From: an uncultured Flavobacteriaceae bacterium
GTDB lineage: Bacteria > Bacteroidota > Bacteroidia > Flavobacteriales > Flavobacteriaceae
Direction: 5' to 3'
Length of the DNA: 64,000 nt
Assembly: GCA_947494695.1 (NCBI GenBank)
Contig: CANLWB010000009.1
Location: forward strand, 186,001 to 250,000
How positions within the stretch are numbered: the first letter of the stretch is position 1; every line of letters begins with the position of its first letter. Positions 9,249 to 19,110 of this stretch are shown one piece after another. The position numbers were made by a program, and so were the translations under genes. The notes below the pieces were generated by a model that saw nothing but the letters and a program-made list of their open reading frames with translations, did not search any database and had not been told where the DNA came from.

Positions 9249-10630
9249 TAGATTTTTGGCACAGTAACTGAAGCCCCAATCCAACATCCAATTTTAATAA
9301 CTTCTCCTGATCTTCCAGAACTAAATATTTCGGACTTCTGAGGAGCTTTAGCTTTGTAATTGGCAACCGATTTAGCAGAGTTTTTCTTTTGCGTAGGGTC
9401 TACTCTGCCCGCTTTTTTAGCTTCTGCTGCTGCTAACCAATACACCGCTCTTTTATCAAAGTTACTGGTTCCACAATTATTAGCACTTGCCGCATACATG
9501 GCTGCAATTGATAAATATGGACGCCCGTTTGAAGGATTCAATTTCAAGGCTTGTCTAAAGTAATTTCTAGCTTTACCATATCTGTGTTTCTTCTTTAACT
9601 TTAAAGCAATTCTATTGTAAAGTTTTGCTTTCTTAAAGTTATCCTTTTCTAAACTAAGGGCTTGTTCGTAAAATTTGATAGCCTCGTTAGTTTTCTTCTC
9701 TTTATCTTTTAAGATCCCTAAATAATACGCGGAGTTAGCCGATGGACTTAACTCATGGTAAGCATTTACTAACTGGAAGAATAATGGGTCGTCTGTACAT
9801 TCTTTTTCAGACATTTTTCCGGCAGCTCTTTGCAACCAAACCGCATCCTTTTTATGCGCATCAAAATCTTTCTTATACAACGGAATTAGATTTTCACAAT
9901 TTGCTCTATCTCCTAATTTCTGATCGATACTCCCTGAAATTTTATCATAAGCATTTAAATAACTCGAATAAAACTTCTTATAACGTCCTTCTTTCCCCGA
10001 TAATGTCGTACCACCGTCTTCTTTTGCAATTAGTTTATTAAGCTTTTCTGAATAATTCTTAACTTCTTCTTCAACTTTCTCTACAACATCATCATACTTA
10101 TTAAATAAATCTTTTGCTGGCTTCTTCTTGGCATCGTACAAATCTACCATTAAAGAGAAATAAGTGTATAAACTCTTAGGATTTGTAAACGTTTTTTTAT
10201 CTAATTTATAAGCCGCATCAAAGCATTCATAAAGCTCTTCTTTAGATATGTTTAAAACTTTTCGGTTGTCGTACTTTAATTGACAGGCTTTGGCTGCATA
10301 TTCTCCTTTTTTAGTCTTACTGGCAAAGTGAAGGGCTCTTTGTTCCCAAAGTTTTAACAGATCGTTAATATAGTTTACCTGCTCTGTCCCTGTTGATTTT
10401 TTAATCTTATGGTTTAAAATTTTCTCTCCGTCAATATAAATAGCATTATTAAACTTCGGACATTTATTTCGCACCGCCATCCATGGCTCAAAAGCCGCAT
10501 CGTAATTCTTAGCTTTCGCATACTCGTGAAAAATAGAAAGCTTCGTCATACACTCTTCATCCTGTTGCGCAAAACCAATATTTAAAGCAACAAATAGTAA
10601 TGTAAATAATAATGTAATTTTCGTTTTCAT
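9248..10630 (-). CDS. Tetratricopeptide repeat protein
   Basis: 460 aa with signal peptide; AYYLGILKDKEKKTNEAIKFYEQALSLEKDNFKKAKLYNRIALKLKKKHRYGKARNYFRQALKLNPSNGRPYLSIAAMYA. Confidence 0.88.
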   Translation of the reverse strand: MKTKITLLFTLLFVALNIGFAQQDEECMTKLSIFHEYAKAKNYDAAFEPWMAVRNKCPKFNNAIYIDGEKILNHKIKKSTGTEQVNYINDLLKLWEQRALHFASKTKKGEYAAKACQLKYDNRKVLNISKEELYECFDAAYKLDKKTFTNPKSLYTYFSLMVDLYDAKKKPAKDLFNKYDDVVEKVEEEVKNYSEKLNKLIAKEDGGTTLSGKEGRYKKFYSSYLNAYDKISGSIDQKLGDRANCENLIPLYKKDFDAHKKDAVWLQRAAGKMSEKECTDDPLFFQLVNAYHELSPSANSAYYLGILKDKEKKTNEAIKFYEQALSLEKDNFKKAKLYNRIALKLKKKHRYGKARNYFRQALKLNPSNGRPYLSIAAMYAASANNCGTSNFDKRAVYWLAAAEAKKAGRVDPTQKKNSAKSVANYKAKAPQKSEIFSSGRSGEVIKIGCWIGASVTVPKI

Positions 10631-10648
10631 GATAATAATTTTATGCTG

Positions 10649-11950
10649 TTAGTCATACTTTCTTTTTTGAAACCATCTGTCATTTAAAGATAAACTTATC
10701 CGTAAATTAACAAAGTCTTCTTGAATAAGATTACTATTCGTAGTTCCACGTTTTCCAATCTCAACACCAATATTTGCATTAGACAGAAAGTTTCCCAGTG
10801 GTAATCCTACTCCAAAAGATATGCCAAACTCGTTAATCGATTCATTATTTATATTTAATCCTGTTTTTTCGTAACGCACACCAGCTCTGTAAACTGTGCG
10901 CTTAAGGTAGCTGGTGAATGAATTATATTGGGGTATATAAAACCCTCCTAAAGCGATCGTCGAGGCATCCTCATAGGACGTTGAAATACCAGTATATAAT
11001 TGATTTGAGAAATCACTCGTTTTTTCTGCTGTATACTCTGCACCAACAAACCAATGTCTTGGTTGCCCTATCCCAGCTCCTACAGAGAATTTCGAAGGTA
11101 ATGTTAAATCGGTTTCTAGCAGATTAAGTGCTTCTAAATCGACTTCTACCGTGTTTCCTACAAGCTCTCCTCCGGTAGTAAAATTCGTCACAACGTTAGA
11201 AAATGACCTTTCATTTTTAGATACCAGATCACTTTTTGGTGTATAAGTTGCGCCCACAGAAAGTTCTAGTTTATCTGTGATCATTCTCTTATAAGCCAGC
11301 CCGATATTATAGTTTAGACCACTTAAATCGGATCTGTTATCCTCTCGCGATTGGGATTGAATCGGTACCCCATCCTCATCATAAGCGAACGCAACCGTAC
11401 TGTTTTGAATATTTCCAAAGTTATATTGTACATCCACTCCAATACTTAATCCGTCAATAATTTGATACCCTAAGCCCAGAAATGCTTTATTTACGCCTCC
11501 TTCTCCTCTAAATTTATTTTCTATGGCTCCATCTGAATTTAATGCCTGTAATTTATAGCCAACTGCGGTATATGGTAACAACCCGAAAGTCGCTCCAAAT
11601 TTCCCTATAGGAACCGATACAGCCAGATAATCGAAGGTAGAAGACGATGTCCTATCTTCGCTGGTGTCACTTTTTAGTCCAATGCTGGAATAACTTCCCC
11701 CTACCGTAAACTTAACGGGTCTGCTTTCTCCTTCAAAAATATTTTTTCCAGCATATGAAGCCGGATTTCGTAAATTAATGTGAATACTATCACTATAGAT
11801 ACTAAGCCCTCCCATACTCCTATTCTCAACGGTTCCCTTAAATTTAAGACTTCCAATACCATAAAAAGAATAAGGTGAAGCCGTACCTTCCTGACCGTAA
11901 CTTTGAATTGCTAAAACTGCAATAAAAACTAATACAAGTTTTTTTATCAT
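10649..11950 (-). CDS. Outer membrane beta-barrel protein (FadL/porin-like)
   Basis: Signal peptide MIKKLVLVFIAVLAIQSYGQ; GTASPYSFYGIGSLKFKGTVENRSMGGLSI; beta-rich, aromatic-terminated strands. Confidence 0.75.
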   Translation of the reverse strand: MIKKLVLVFIAVLAIQSYGQEGTASPYSFYGIGSLKFKGTVENRSMGGLSIYSDSIHINLRNPASYAGKNIFEGESRPVKFTVGGSYSSIGLKSDTSEDRTSSSTFDYLAVSVPIGKFGATFGLLPYTAVGYKLQALNSDGAIENKFRGEGGVNKAFLGLGYQIIDGLSIGVDVQYNFGNIQNSTVAFAYDEDGVPIQSQSREDNRSDLSGLNYNIGLAYKRMITDKLELSVGATYTPKSDLVSKNERSFSNVVTNFTTGGELVGNTVEVDLEALNLLETDLTLPSKFSVGAGIGQPRHWFVGAEYTAEKTSDFSNQLYTGISTSYEDASTIALGGFYIPQYNSFTSYLKRTVYRAGVRYEKTGLNINNESINEFGISFGVGLPLGNFLSNANIGVEIGKRGTTNSNLIQEDFVNLRISLSLNDRWFQKRKYD

Positions 11951-12678
11951 TCGCTTGAGTTATATTGTAACATATAATTTAATCCCTCTAAAAGAAAATT
12001 AGAATTCGCAAATATGCTACTTTTTAATTGTTTTGACAAAAAATTAGCGTCACCTCCTGTTAAAATTACTGTTAAACCTTGGTATTTCGTGTTATATTCA
12101 TCGATAACACCATCTATTTCTTTTAAAATACCATATACCACCCCAGAATGTATAGATGTGTTTGTTGAATTACCAACAATGTTTTCAGGGATTTCAGATT
12201 CTAATAACGGTAAATTCGCTGTTAAATTATTTAATGATTTATAACGCATACGAAGACCTGGCGAAATAGCACCTCCCATGTATTCGTTATTTTTTGTAAT
12301 AAAGTCGTAAGTAATACACGTTCCTGCATCAATAATGAGTACATTATGATCTTTGAACTGATCAACCGAAGCACATACTAAAGCGATTCTGTCTACTCCT
12401 AACGTTTTTGGTGTAGCGTACAGATTCTTGAATGGTAACTTGACCTTAGTATCTAAAATCATGACATCGAAAGACGCTTTAATGGTCTCTACATCTTCTT
12501 TTCTCAATGTTCCCACCGAAGAGATTATGGCTCTTTTTACAGAAGGATATCTTTCTTTTAAAGCATTTATGTTCGTTATTATATCATCTACAGCGACTAC
12601 TTCTTTGTATTCCAACGTACTCGATTTAAAAACGGCCAGTTTAACGAAAGAATTACCTACATCTATTACTAAATTCAT
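11947..12678 (-). CDS. coaX: Type III pantothenate kinase
   Basis: MNLVIDVGNSFVKLAVFK; GVDRIALVCAS; LIIDAGTCITYDFI; GGAISPGLRMRYKSLNNLTANLPLLE; VILTGGDA. Confidence 0.95.
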   Translation of the reverse strand: MNLVIDVGNSFVKLAVFKSSTLEYKEVVAVDDIITNINALKERYPSVKRAIISSVGTLRKEDVETIKASFDVMILDTKVKLPFKNLYATPKTLGVDRIALVCASVDQFKDHNVLIIDAGTCITYDFITKNNEYMGGAISPGLRMRYKSLNNLTANLPLLESEIPENIVGNSTNTSIHSGVVYGILKEIDGVIDEYNTKYQGLTVILTGGDANFLSKQLKSSIFANSNFLLEGLNYMLQYNSSE

Positions 12679-12838
12679 AAATTCATTAAAAGGGTAAATT
12701 TACAAAATGACGCATAATTATATTTTTATTTAACTTTATATTATGCCTAATCAAGCATATAAAGAAAAAGGATGTTATTTTTTATAATTTTCTTTGGTAA
12801 TAATAAAAATGAATTTATATTTGCATCCGCTTTAGCGA

Positions 12839-12911
12839 GGTACCTTAGCTCAGTTGGTAGAGCAAAGGACTGAAAATCCTTGTGTCCCTGGTTCGATTCC
12901 TGGAGGTACCA
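12839..12911 (+). tRNA. tRNA-Phe (GAA)
   Basis: GGTACCTTAGCTCAGTTGGTAGAGCAAAGGACTGAAAATCCTTGTGTCCCTGGTTCGATTCCTGGAGGTACCA: acceptor stem GGTACCT/AGGTACC, anticodon loop CTGAAAA (GAA), T-loop GGTTCGATTCC. CCA not encoded. Confidence 0.97.
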
Positions 12912-12925
12912 CAACTAAAATTAGA

Positions 12926-12963
12926 AACCCTTGATTATCTTTCGATTTTCAAGGGTTTTTTTG
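12926..12963 (+). terminator. Terminator downstream of tRNA-Phe
   Basis: AACCCTTGA-N14-TCAAGGGTT followed by a T run. Confidence 0.9.
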
Positions 12964-13011
12964 TGGCGTAAAAAATTGGGATCAATCTCGGATCATGACT
13001 AAAAGTTGTGT

Positions 13012-13161
13012 TTATGGAAAAATTTGTGTTAGTCTGAAGAGGAAGAATTCTATATTTTTGACCCCTCTGAATTGTGCTCTGAAAGCTTTAATTTTAGCAT
13101 TGAAAGATTCAGCAGAAGCGTTAGTACTTCTGTTTATAAAGTAATTTAATATTGATCTATA
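13012..13161 (-). pseudogene. C-terminal remnant of an ISL3-family (ISAon1-like) transposase
   Basis: Reverse-strand translation RSILNYFINRSTNASAESFNAKIKAFRAQFRGVKNIEFFLFRLTQIFP*, the conserved C-terminal part of the DDE_Tnp_ISL3 family; the rest of the gene is absent. Confidence 0.85.
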
Positions 13162-13390
13162 GTTAATGCGGATCAATCTCAAAACATCTAAATATTTAAG
13201 ATCTTAAATATGGTTTTGATTGCTGAGTAAATCGTTACTCTATTTTATTCTCGCCTTACTTTAATAAAAACAAAAGTCAGATAATCTTTTTAAGCCTTAC
13301 GCTTATTCTTATGACATATATCACTGTTTGTGAACAACTTAAGCAAAAACATCGCCATAAAATTTCACAAACTTTGTATCTTTGTTTTTA

Positions 13391-13954
13391 ATGAGATATA
13401 AAGAATATAATCCAAATAAAGTTTTAGAAAAAGCAATTGAGTTATTTTGGAAAAATGGTGTTAACGGGTGTTCTATTAATGATTTAGTTGAATACACTGG
13501 TGTTAATAGATTTTCATTATACAACGAGTTTGATAACAAGCTAGGTATACTTTACGCTTCATTTGATTTGTATCGAGATCGATTTTGTAAAAGCAAGTTT
13601 TCGATACTAGACGGAGAAGGCAAATTAATTCAAGTTCTGTTTGAGTTTTATATATCCTTCTTAAACAATAGCAATCCTATTTCTGGCTGCTATATTATTC
13701 ATGTAGGCACAGAATTAGCAGATACCGATATGGTGGTAAAAGAAAATCTCAAAAGTTACTTAAAAGACATAGAAAGTCTATTCTCAAAATTACTGGTAAG
13801 GCATGGTTATTCAGAAATCAAATCTAATTTTCTTTCAAAACACTTTATAGGATTGTATTGTACAGCTATGAGCTTCTGTCTTATTCATACCAGAGAAGAG
13901 CAGAAAAAATATTTGTTAAACGGCATTCAATTAATCTTATCTAATCATGGCTAG
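13391..13954 (+). CDS. TetR/AcrR family regulator (first of an overlapping pair)
   Basis: MRYKEYNPNKVLEKAIELFWKNGVNGCSINDLVEYTGVNRFSLYNEFDNKLGILYASFDLYRDR, a TetR_N HTH. ORF track start is 13382; the MRYKE Met at 13391 is preferred by homology with the 19 kb paralogue. Confidence 0.88.
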   Translation: MRYKEYNPNKVLEKAIELFWKNGVNGCSINDLVEYTGVNRFSLYNEFDNKLGILYASFDLYRDRFCKSKFSILDGEGKLIQVLFEFYISFLNNSNPISGCYIIHVGTELADTDMVVKENLKSYLKDIESLFSKLLVRHGYSEIKSNFLSKHFIGLYCTAMSFCLIHTREEQKKYLLNGIQLILSNHG

Positions 13955-14522
13955 AGTACTAAACGCATCATATAACGATTTAATCGAACGCGCCCAAGAA
14001 ATATTTTGGATTAAAGGGTATAAAGGACTTTCTGTACAAGAACTATCTAAATATCTAGAAGTAAGTCAATCTGTTTTGTATAATAAGTATTCTAAAGATA
14101 TGTTATTCACAGGATCTTTAGACTATTATACAAATACATATTCCGATCCGTTTCTAAGTCAACTAAGAGCATCAAACAAAGGTTTAGAATCTTTAAAACT
14201 ATTTTTTTATGAGCTAATAGACGCTTTAAAGAATAAAACATTTCCTAAAAGTTGTTTAATGGTTAACACCATTGTTGAGTTAAGAAACGAAAACCGAGAA
14301 GTTGTTGATAGATATGACTCATATCTGGAAGTCTTAAAAGACAGCTATATAGTTGTTCTTAAAAAATCTTATAAATTAGGGCAATTCAAAAAAAAGGAAT
14401 GTATTGATAATTATGCTGATTTTTTATTAGGTATCATTTTTAGCATGAGTATTCTATATAAGCTAAATGATGTTCCAGAATTGCGTAAATATATCGACGA
14501 ACAACTTTCCTTTATAATATAG
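13947..14522 (+). CDS. TetR/AcrR family regulator (second of the pair)
   Basis: LIERAQEIFWIKGYKGLSVQELSKYLEVSQSVLYNKYSKDMLFTGSLDYY, TetR_N HTH; overlaps the first gene by 8 nt (ATGGCTAG). Confidence 0.88.
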   Translation: MARVLNASYNDLIERAQEIFWIKGYKGLSVQELSKYLEVSQSVLYNKYSKDMLFTGSLDYYTNTYSDPFLSQLRASNKGLESLKLFFYELIDALKNKTFPKSCLMVNTIVELRNENREVVDRYDSYLEVLKDSYIVVLKKSYKLGQFKKKECIDNYADFLLGIIFSMSILYKLNDVPELRKYIDEQLSFII

Positions 14523-14603
14523 TTTAGAAAATAACTGAACGCCATTTTTTTATTCCGCTTAGTCTGTGTTTAGATTTGATATATAAATTTAAAACAGCAA
14601 GTT

Positions 14604-15020
14604 ATGAATAAAGTAAGCGTAAGCAAACAAATTAAAGTTCCTGCAAAAAAAGCTTGGGCTGCATTGTCTTCATTTAAAGGAATTGAAAATTATTCACCAA
14701 TAGCAGGTTCTACAACTTCTGGAGAGGGCAAGGGAGCAACCAGAACCTGTGTTATGCCCGATGGTGCAAAAATTAATGAAATGTTAAATTTTGTAGATGA
14801 TGATAAAATGGAAATGCAATATATTATAACTGACGGCCCTTTTCCCGTTACTAATTATGTTAGTGATGTGAAAGTAACCGCAGTTGACAATGCTAACAGT
14901 AACGTTACTTGGGAATGTGATTTTGATTCATCATTAGAAGTTCAGGAAGACATGAAAGATTTATTTGAAGGTTTCTATAATGTAATCATTGACAATTTAG
15001 AAACTTATTTAAATACTTAA
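14604..15020 (+). CDS. SRPBCC family protein (START-like/polyketide cyclase fold)
   Basis: MNKVSVSKQIKVPAKKAWAALSSFKGIENYSPIAGSTTSGEGKGATRTCVMPDGAKINEMLNFVDDDKMEMQYIITDGPFPVTNYVSDVKV. Confidence 0.85.
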   Translation: MNKVSVSKQIKVPAKKAWAALSSFKGIENYSPIAGSTTSGEGKGATRTCVMPDGAKINEMLNFVDDDKMEMQYIITDGPFPVTNYVSDVKVTAVDNANSNVTWECDFDSSLEVQEDMKDLFEGFYNVIIDNLETYLNT

Positions 15021-15031
15021 ATAATAAGCAC

Positions 15032-15058
15032 AAAGTCTCTCAAATTGAGAGGCTTTGT
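15032..15058 (+). terminator. Terminator after SRPBCC gene
   Basis: CAAAGTCTCTCAAATTGAGAGGCTTTG hairpin. Confidence 0.65.
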
Positions 15059-15113
15059 ATACACGGTATTTAGTTATATAGTAGTACTAACTAATTTTTA
15101 AAGATTCTAAGCC

Positions 15114-16277
15114 ATGAAATCATCAAATGAATCCACTGCACAACCAACGCTTATTTTCATTCCTGATATAAGTGGTTTTACCAAGTTTGTTCATGAAACT
15201 GAAATATCTCATAGTGAACATATCATTAAAGAGTTGTTAGAGGCGCTTATAGATGCTAACGAAATGGAACTTCAAGTTTCGGAAATTGAGGGAGATGCTG
15301 TTCTTTTTTACAGAACGGGTAGAAAACCCACTGCCGTTGAAACCCTTGCTCAAGTACAAAGAATGTATACTAAATTTCACGCAAGTCTTCGAAAATATGA
15401 TTCACAAAGAATATGTCAATGTGGTGCCTGCATAAAAGCTAATAGTTTAGCTCTAAAGTTCATTATACATTATGGAAATATATCAATTAATCAAGTTAAA
15501 TCCAGTTCAAAGCTATTTGGAAAAGATCTAATTGTAGCACATCGACTCATGAAAAATGATATTTCCCTTAAAGAATATGTTTTAATTACACATCAACTTA
15601 TAAATGCATGCTCCACATGGATAGAAATAGATCATATTGCTTGGGAAAAACCAAATCAAGGAAATGGTAAATATGACTTTGGGAATATTAAATATTGTTA
15701 TTTATCGCTAGCCCCTTTAGAGTCGCATATTCCTCAACCTACTATTGAAAATTACACATCTGACTCTAAAATGAGTAAAATTCTCTCTGTAGAATCTGTA
15801 ATAAATGCGCCTATCGAGTTAGTCTTTGATGTTGTTTCTGATACTCATGCAAAACACCTCTGGGTACTTCATGTAAAAGGAAGTGATAAAACAAATGGTA
15901 AAATTACAAAAAATGGCAGCACACACAGATGTGTTATGAATGGAGACGAAAATGACCCTTTTCTTACTTCTCGTAATTTTGAAATCTCAAAAGACCTAAT
16001 CACTTGGATAGATACAAATCATACAGCAAAATCTGATCTATTGATAACTCTTAGACGTATTGGAAATCGTTTAACAAGAGTTAATTTAACTGTATTACAA
16101 AAGAAAAACCCTATTAAAAAAACATTTTATAATCTATTTAAAAAGAAAAGTTTTGTACAATTCTATGGTAGCTCATTGGCAAAACTCAACGAATATTGTC
16201 AAGGTTTAGTGAAAGAAGGCAGTAGTCATTCTTCTGGTATCTTGTTGAAGCCCGCTAATAAAGTTAGTTCAAACTAA
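15114..16277 (+). CDS. DUF2652 (class III nucleotidyl cyclase-like) protein with C-terminal SRPBCC domain
   Basis: TLIFIPDISGFTKFVHETEISHSEHIIKELLEALIDANEMELQVSEIEGDAVLFYRTG...CQCGACIKANSLALKFIIHYGNIS, then SVESVINAPIELVFDVVSDTHAKHLWVLHVKGSDK (SRPBCC). Confidence 0.82.
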   Translation: MKSSNESTAQPTLIFIPDISGFTKFVHETEISHSEHIIKELLEALIDANEMELQVSEIEGDAVLFYRTGRKPTAVETLAQVQRMYTKFHASLRKYDSQRICQCGACIKANSLALKFIIHYGNISINQVKSSSKLFGKDLIVAHRLMKNDISLKEYVLITHQLINACSTWIEIDHIAWEKPNQGNGKYDFGNIKYCYLSLAPLESHIPQPTIENYTSDSKMSKILSVESVINAPIELVFDVVSDTHAKHLWVLHVKGSDKTNGKITKNGSTHRCVMNGDENDPFLTSRNFEISKDLITWIDTNHTAKSDLLITLRRIGNRLTRVNLTVLQKKNPIKKTFYNLFKKKSFVQFYGSSLAKLNEYCQGLVKEGSSHSSGILLKPANKVSSN

Positions 16278-16322
16278 TATTGGTAGTATCTCACCAAGTA
16301 TGTAAACACCTTGTTTTGGCTT

Positions 16323-17156
16323 TTACTCTAGCTCCAATGTTATAGTTCCAACTGATTCTGTATTACCAACTGCAACACTTACTTCAGCCGAAGTATAATC
16401 AACATAACCTTCTCTAGTGATTTTTAAAATATAATTTCCAGCTTCAAGCCCTTGTACCGTAAAATTGCCTTTGTCATCCGTTAATGTATCTTTAACTAAT
16501 ATGTCATCTGTAGTATAAACTTCTACTACTTGATTAGCAATTGCTGTTTCAGCTTCTTCAATATTTTCTACTACTTTACCATCTATAGAACCTGAACTAA
16601 CTTCAGCATTAACTTTAATTACTGGTTTTAAAATATACTTTCCAGAATTACCTGCTTTAACAATAGATTTTTGAACGCTCCAATCTAAAACAAACGTATA
16701 CACAAACCCTGCTTCCAATTCTTCATATAAATTAAGTTTTAAACCCGATTGCTCTGCACTTGGGGTATCTAATGGGATTAACTCATCTTCCCCTTCTATT
16801 TTAAGCGTGTTATTATCACTTAAAACCAATCTTACTTGTTTTAACACACCAACTTGAACTACTTCATCAGTTAACAACAAACTATTACCTGCAATAAGTT
16901 CAGTAATATCAACATTAATAGGGTATCCTACATTAGGAGTAAAGCTTTCCCAGCTCTTTTCTTCTTCAGATTGATATTGAATGTCAATTATTTCAATATT
17001 TACTTCTTCATAATCTCCTGGCTCGTCTACTAATTTTAATTGAACCCTTGCTGTTTCACTTTTATTACTATTACCACTATCACAATTAACCACTAATAAT
17101 AGTGCCATAATAGTTAATACGGTTCCTAAAACAGATTTCAAACACTTAACACTCAT
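16323..17156 (-). CDS. DUF4382 domain-containing lipoprotein with C-terminal carboxypeptidase-regulatory-like domain
   Basis: Lipobox-like VNCDSGN; RVQLKLVDEPGDYEEVNIEIIDIQYQ (DUF4382); C-term VVEVYTTDDILVKDTLTDDKGNFTVQGLEAGNYILKITREGYVDYT. Confidence 0.85.
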   Translation of the reverse strand: MSVKCLKSVLGTVLTIMALLLVVNCDSGNSNKSETARVQLKLVDEPGDYEEVNIEIIDIQYQSEEEKSWESFTPNVGYPINVDITELIAGNSLLLTDEVVQVGVLKQVRLVLSDNNTLKIEGEDELIPLDTPSAEQSGLKLNLYEELEAGFVYTFVLDWSVQKSIVKAGNSGKYILKPVIKVNAEVSSGSIDGKVVENIEEAETAIANQVVEVYTTDDILVKDTLTDDKGNFTVQGLEAGNYILKITREGYVDYTSAEVSVAVGNTESVGTITLELE

Positions 17157-17440
17157 AATTCTCTTTTTTACAGATAATTACAAAAATAACATCTACCTCA
17201 AAACAAATCTAATTCCTAGCAAACTTTTCGATAAAATACGCTCTTTTAAATATTCAAAAAAAAGAAAAAAAGCCATCTAAGAAGTGACTTTTATGCGACC
17301 TTAAATATTCTCTTTAAAGAATAAGTCTAACATTAAGACACATCAACAAAATATTGGATCTTAACAAGGTACACAATATTTAGTGCAATTTGATAAACAT
17401 ATGTTAACGCTCTCTTAGATTTAGATAAATATATTTTATA

Positions 17441-17620
17441 AAAAAGGCGAGTATTAACTCACCTTTTTTGCCCCAAATCTACCATGAACTTAACCTACTT
17501 ATGTTATGGTGACTCAAACATAAATAAGTTCTATAAATTAAAATAGAATTTTCTACAAACCTCTTATCTAATCGTTTAAATGAGTTTAATCTACTAAATA
17601 ATAGTAATTTTCATCCTCTC
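17441..17620. repeat. Copy A of a ~165-bp intergenic direct repeat (hairpin plus conserved downstream sequence)
   Basis: caccttttttgccccaaatctaccatgaacttaacctacttatgttatggt...gaattttctacaaacctcttatctaatcgtttaaatgagttta; near-identical at 33855-34035. Confidence 0.9.
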
Positions 17621-17721
17621 TACTGGTTAGCCCCCTTAGTGATTAAACTATTATAAAACAGCATATTACTTACTTTTTATTATCTTAGTTACAAACCATA
17701 TATGAAATTATTAAAAATTCT

Positions 17722-18684
17722 ATGTCTAAAGTTTTGTTAATCTTTATTTTATTTATTCTTATAGGATGCTCAAAAAATAGCTATAAAAAATTAGATGAAA
17801 ACACTATTATCAATCTATATGATGCATTTGGGGATAATAAAGAAGGCTTGACTAAAGACTTTGGGTTTTCATGCATAATTAAATATAAGGGCAAAACAAT
17901 ATTATTTGATAGTGGTACAAATGCCGACATTTTTAAAAATAATGTAGAAGCATTGAATATAGATTTATCTCAAATTGATTTTGCTGTAGCTTCACATTCT
18001 CATTTTGATCACATCAATGGTTTTGATTACCTCCTGAAAATTAACCCTAATGTTAAAATCTATTTTCCGTTTGACTTATTTTGGGGAGCCAATATTCCTT
18101 TTGATATTTCTGGTACAGATTCCACGGCAACAGATTCCCTGGATAAAAGAATGCAATATTTTGAAGGAAATTACAAAAATTATCATTTTAATCAAACAGG
18201 ACGGTTTTGGAATGCTAATATTAAATTTATTAAAGAGAATACAGAAATTGAGCCAGGCATAAAGTTAATTACTACGTCTTCTGAATATATGGGCTATTTT
18301 AACAAATACCCTGGTCTTGATGCATGTGAAAATTGTGAAACTCATAACGCTAAATTCAATGGACTTAAAGAAATTTCCCTGTCACTAAAATCTGATAAAG
18401 GAGAAATATTATTTGTAGGTTGCTCTCATAGTACCATTGAAAAAATTATTTCTGAATCAAAAGAATTTACCAATAACAATATTGAAATGGTTTATGGAGG
18501 TTACCACCTTCTTCCTTATGATAAAACTGTGCTAATAGATTTAGCCAAAAGGTTAAAAAATAATTTGAAAGTTAATAAAGTAGCCCCTACGCATTGTACA
18601 GGCCATTTAGCTCTTAAAATCTTACAAGATTATTTTGGAGAAGATTATGTATTTGCCGGATTAGGAGAAAATATAAAATTTTAG
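17722..18684 (+). CDS. MBL-fold metallo-hydrolase lipoprotein
   Basis: Lipoprotein leader FILIGCSKNS; ILFDSGTNADIF; VASHSHFDHINGF; FVGCSHSTIEKI; APTHCTGH. Confidence 0.88.
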   Translation: MSKVLLIFILFILIGCSKNSYKKLDENTIINLYDAFGDNKEGLTKDFGFSCIIKYKGKTILFDSGTNADIFKNNVEALNIDLSQIDFAVASHSHFDHINGFDYLLKINPNVKIYFPFDLFWGANIPFDISGTDSTATDSLDKRMQYFEGNYKNYHFNQTGRFWNANIKFIKENTEIEPGIKLITTSSEYMGYFNKYPGLDACENCETHNAKFNGLKEISLSLKSDKGEILFVGCSHSTIEKIISESKEFTNNNIEMVYGGYHLLPYDKTVLIDLAKRLKNNLKVNKVAPTHCTGHLALKILQDYFGEDYVFAGLGENIKF

Positions 18685-18714
18685 CATATGGATAAAAAAA
18701 CTAAAGGTTCAATA

Positions 18715-18998
18715 ATGCAGATTGTAAAAATTAAAACAAAACTATCTGAAGATAACATGTTCAAAATTGCAAAAGAGCGTGAGCCAGAGTTTAAAGCAAT
18801 TCATGGCATAAATACAGAAATATTATGTAAAAATGAACGAATCTGGCTATTATGGAGGTGTATATATTTGGGATTCTATGGAATCATTGAAAAAGTTTAA
18901 AGAATCTGATTTGGAAGCTTCAATCCCAAAGGCTTATCAAGCTATAGAACCACCCTCGGTTGAAATAGTTGACATCATGTTTGAACTAAGAGAATAAA
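18715..18998 (+). pseudogene. Monooxygenase-like (YdhR/antibiotic-biosynthesis-monooxygenase-like) gene split by a single-base frameshift
   Basis: Frame 1 MQIVKIKTKLSEDNMFKIAKEREPEFKAIHGI continues in another frame as QKYYVKMNESGYYGGVYIWDSMESLKKFKESDLEASIPKAYQAIEPPSVEIVDIMFELRE*; frame break near 18811-18814. Confidence 0.78.
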
Positions 18999-19110
18999 TT
19001 TCACATAGCCAATTATCAGCTTAAAAACAATGCTTAACTTGTAGTTGTATTTTTGAGTGGATATTGCCCCCCTTATTCGAACTTAAAAAGACAACTAGAG
19101 TTTGTTATAT

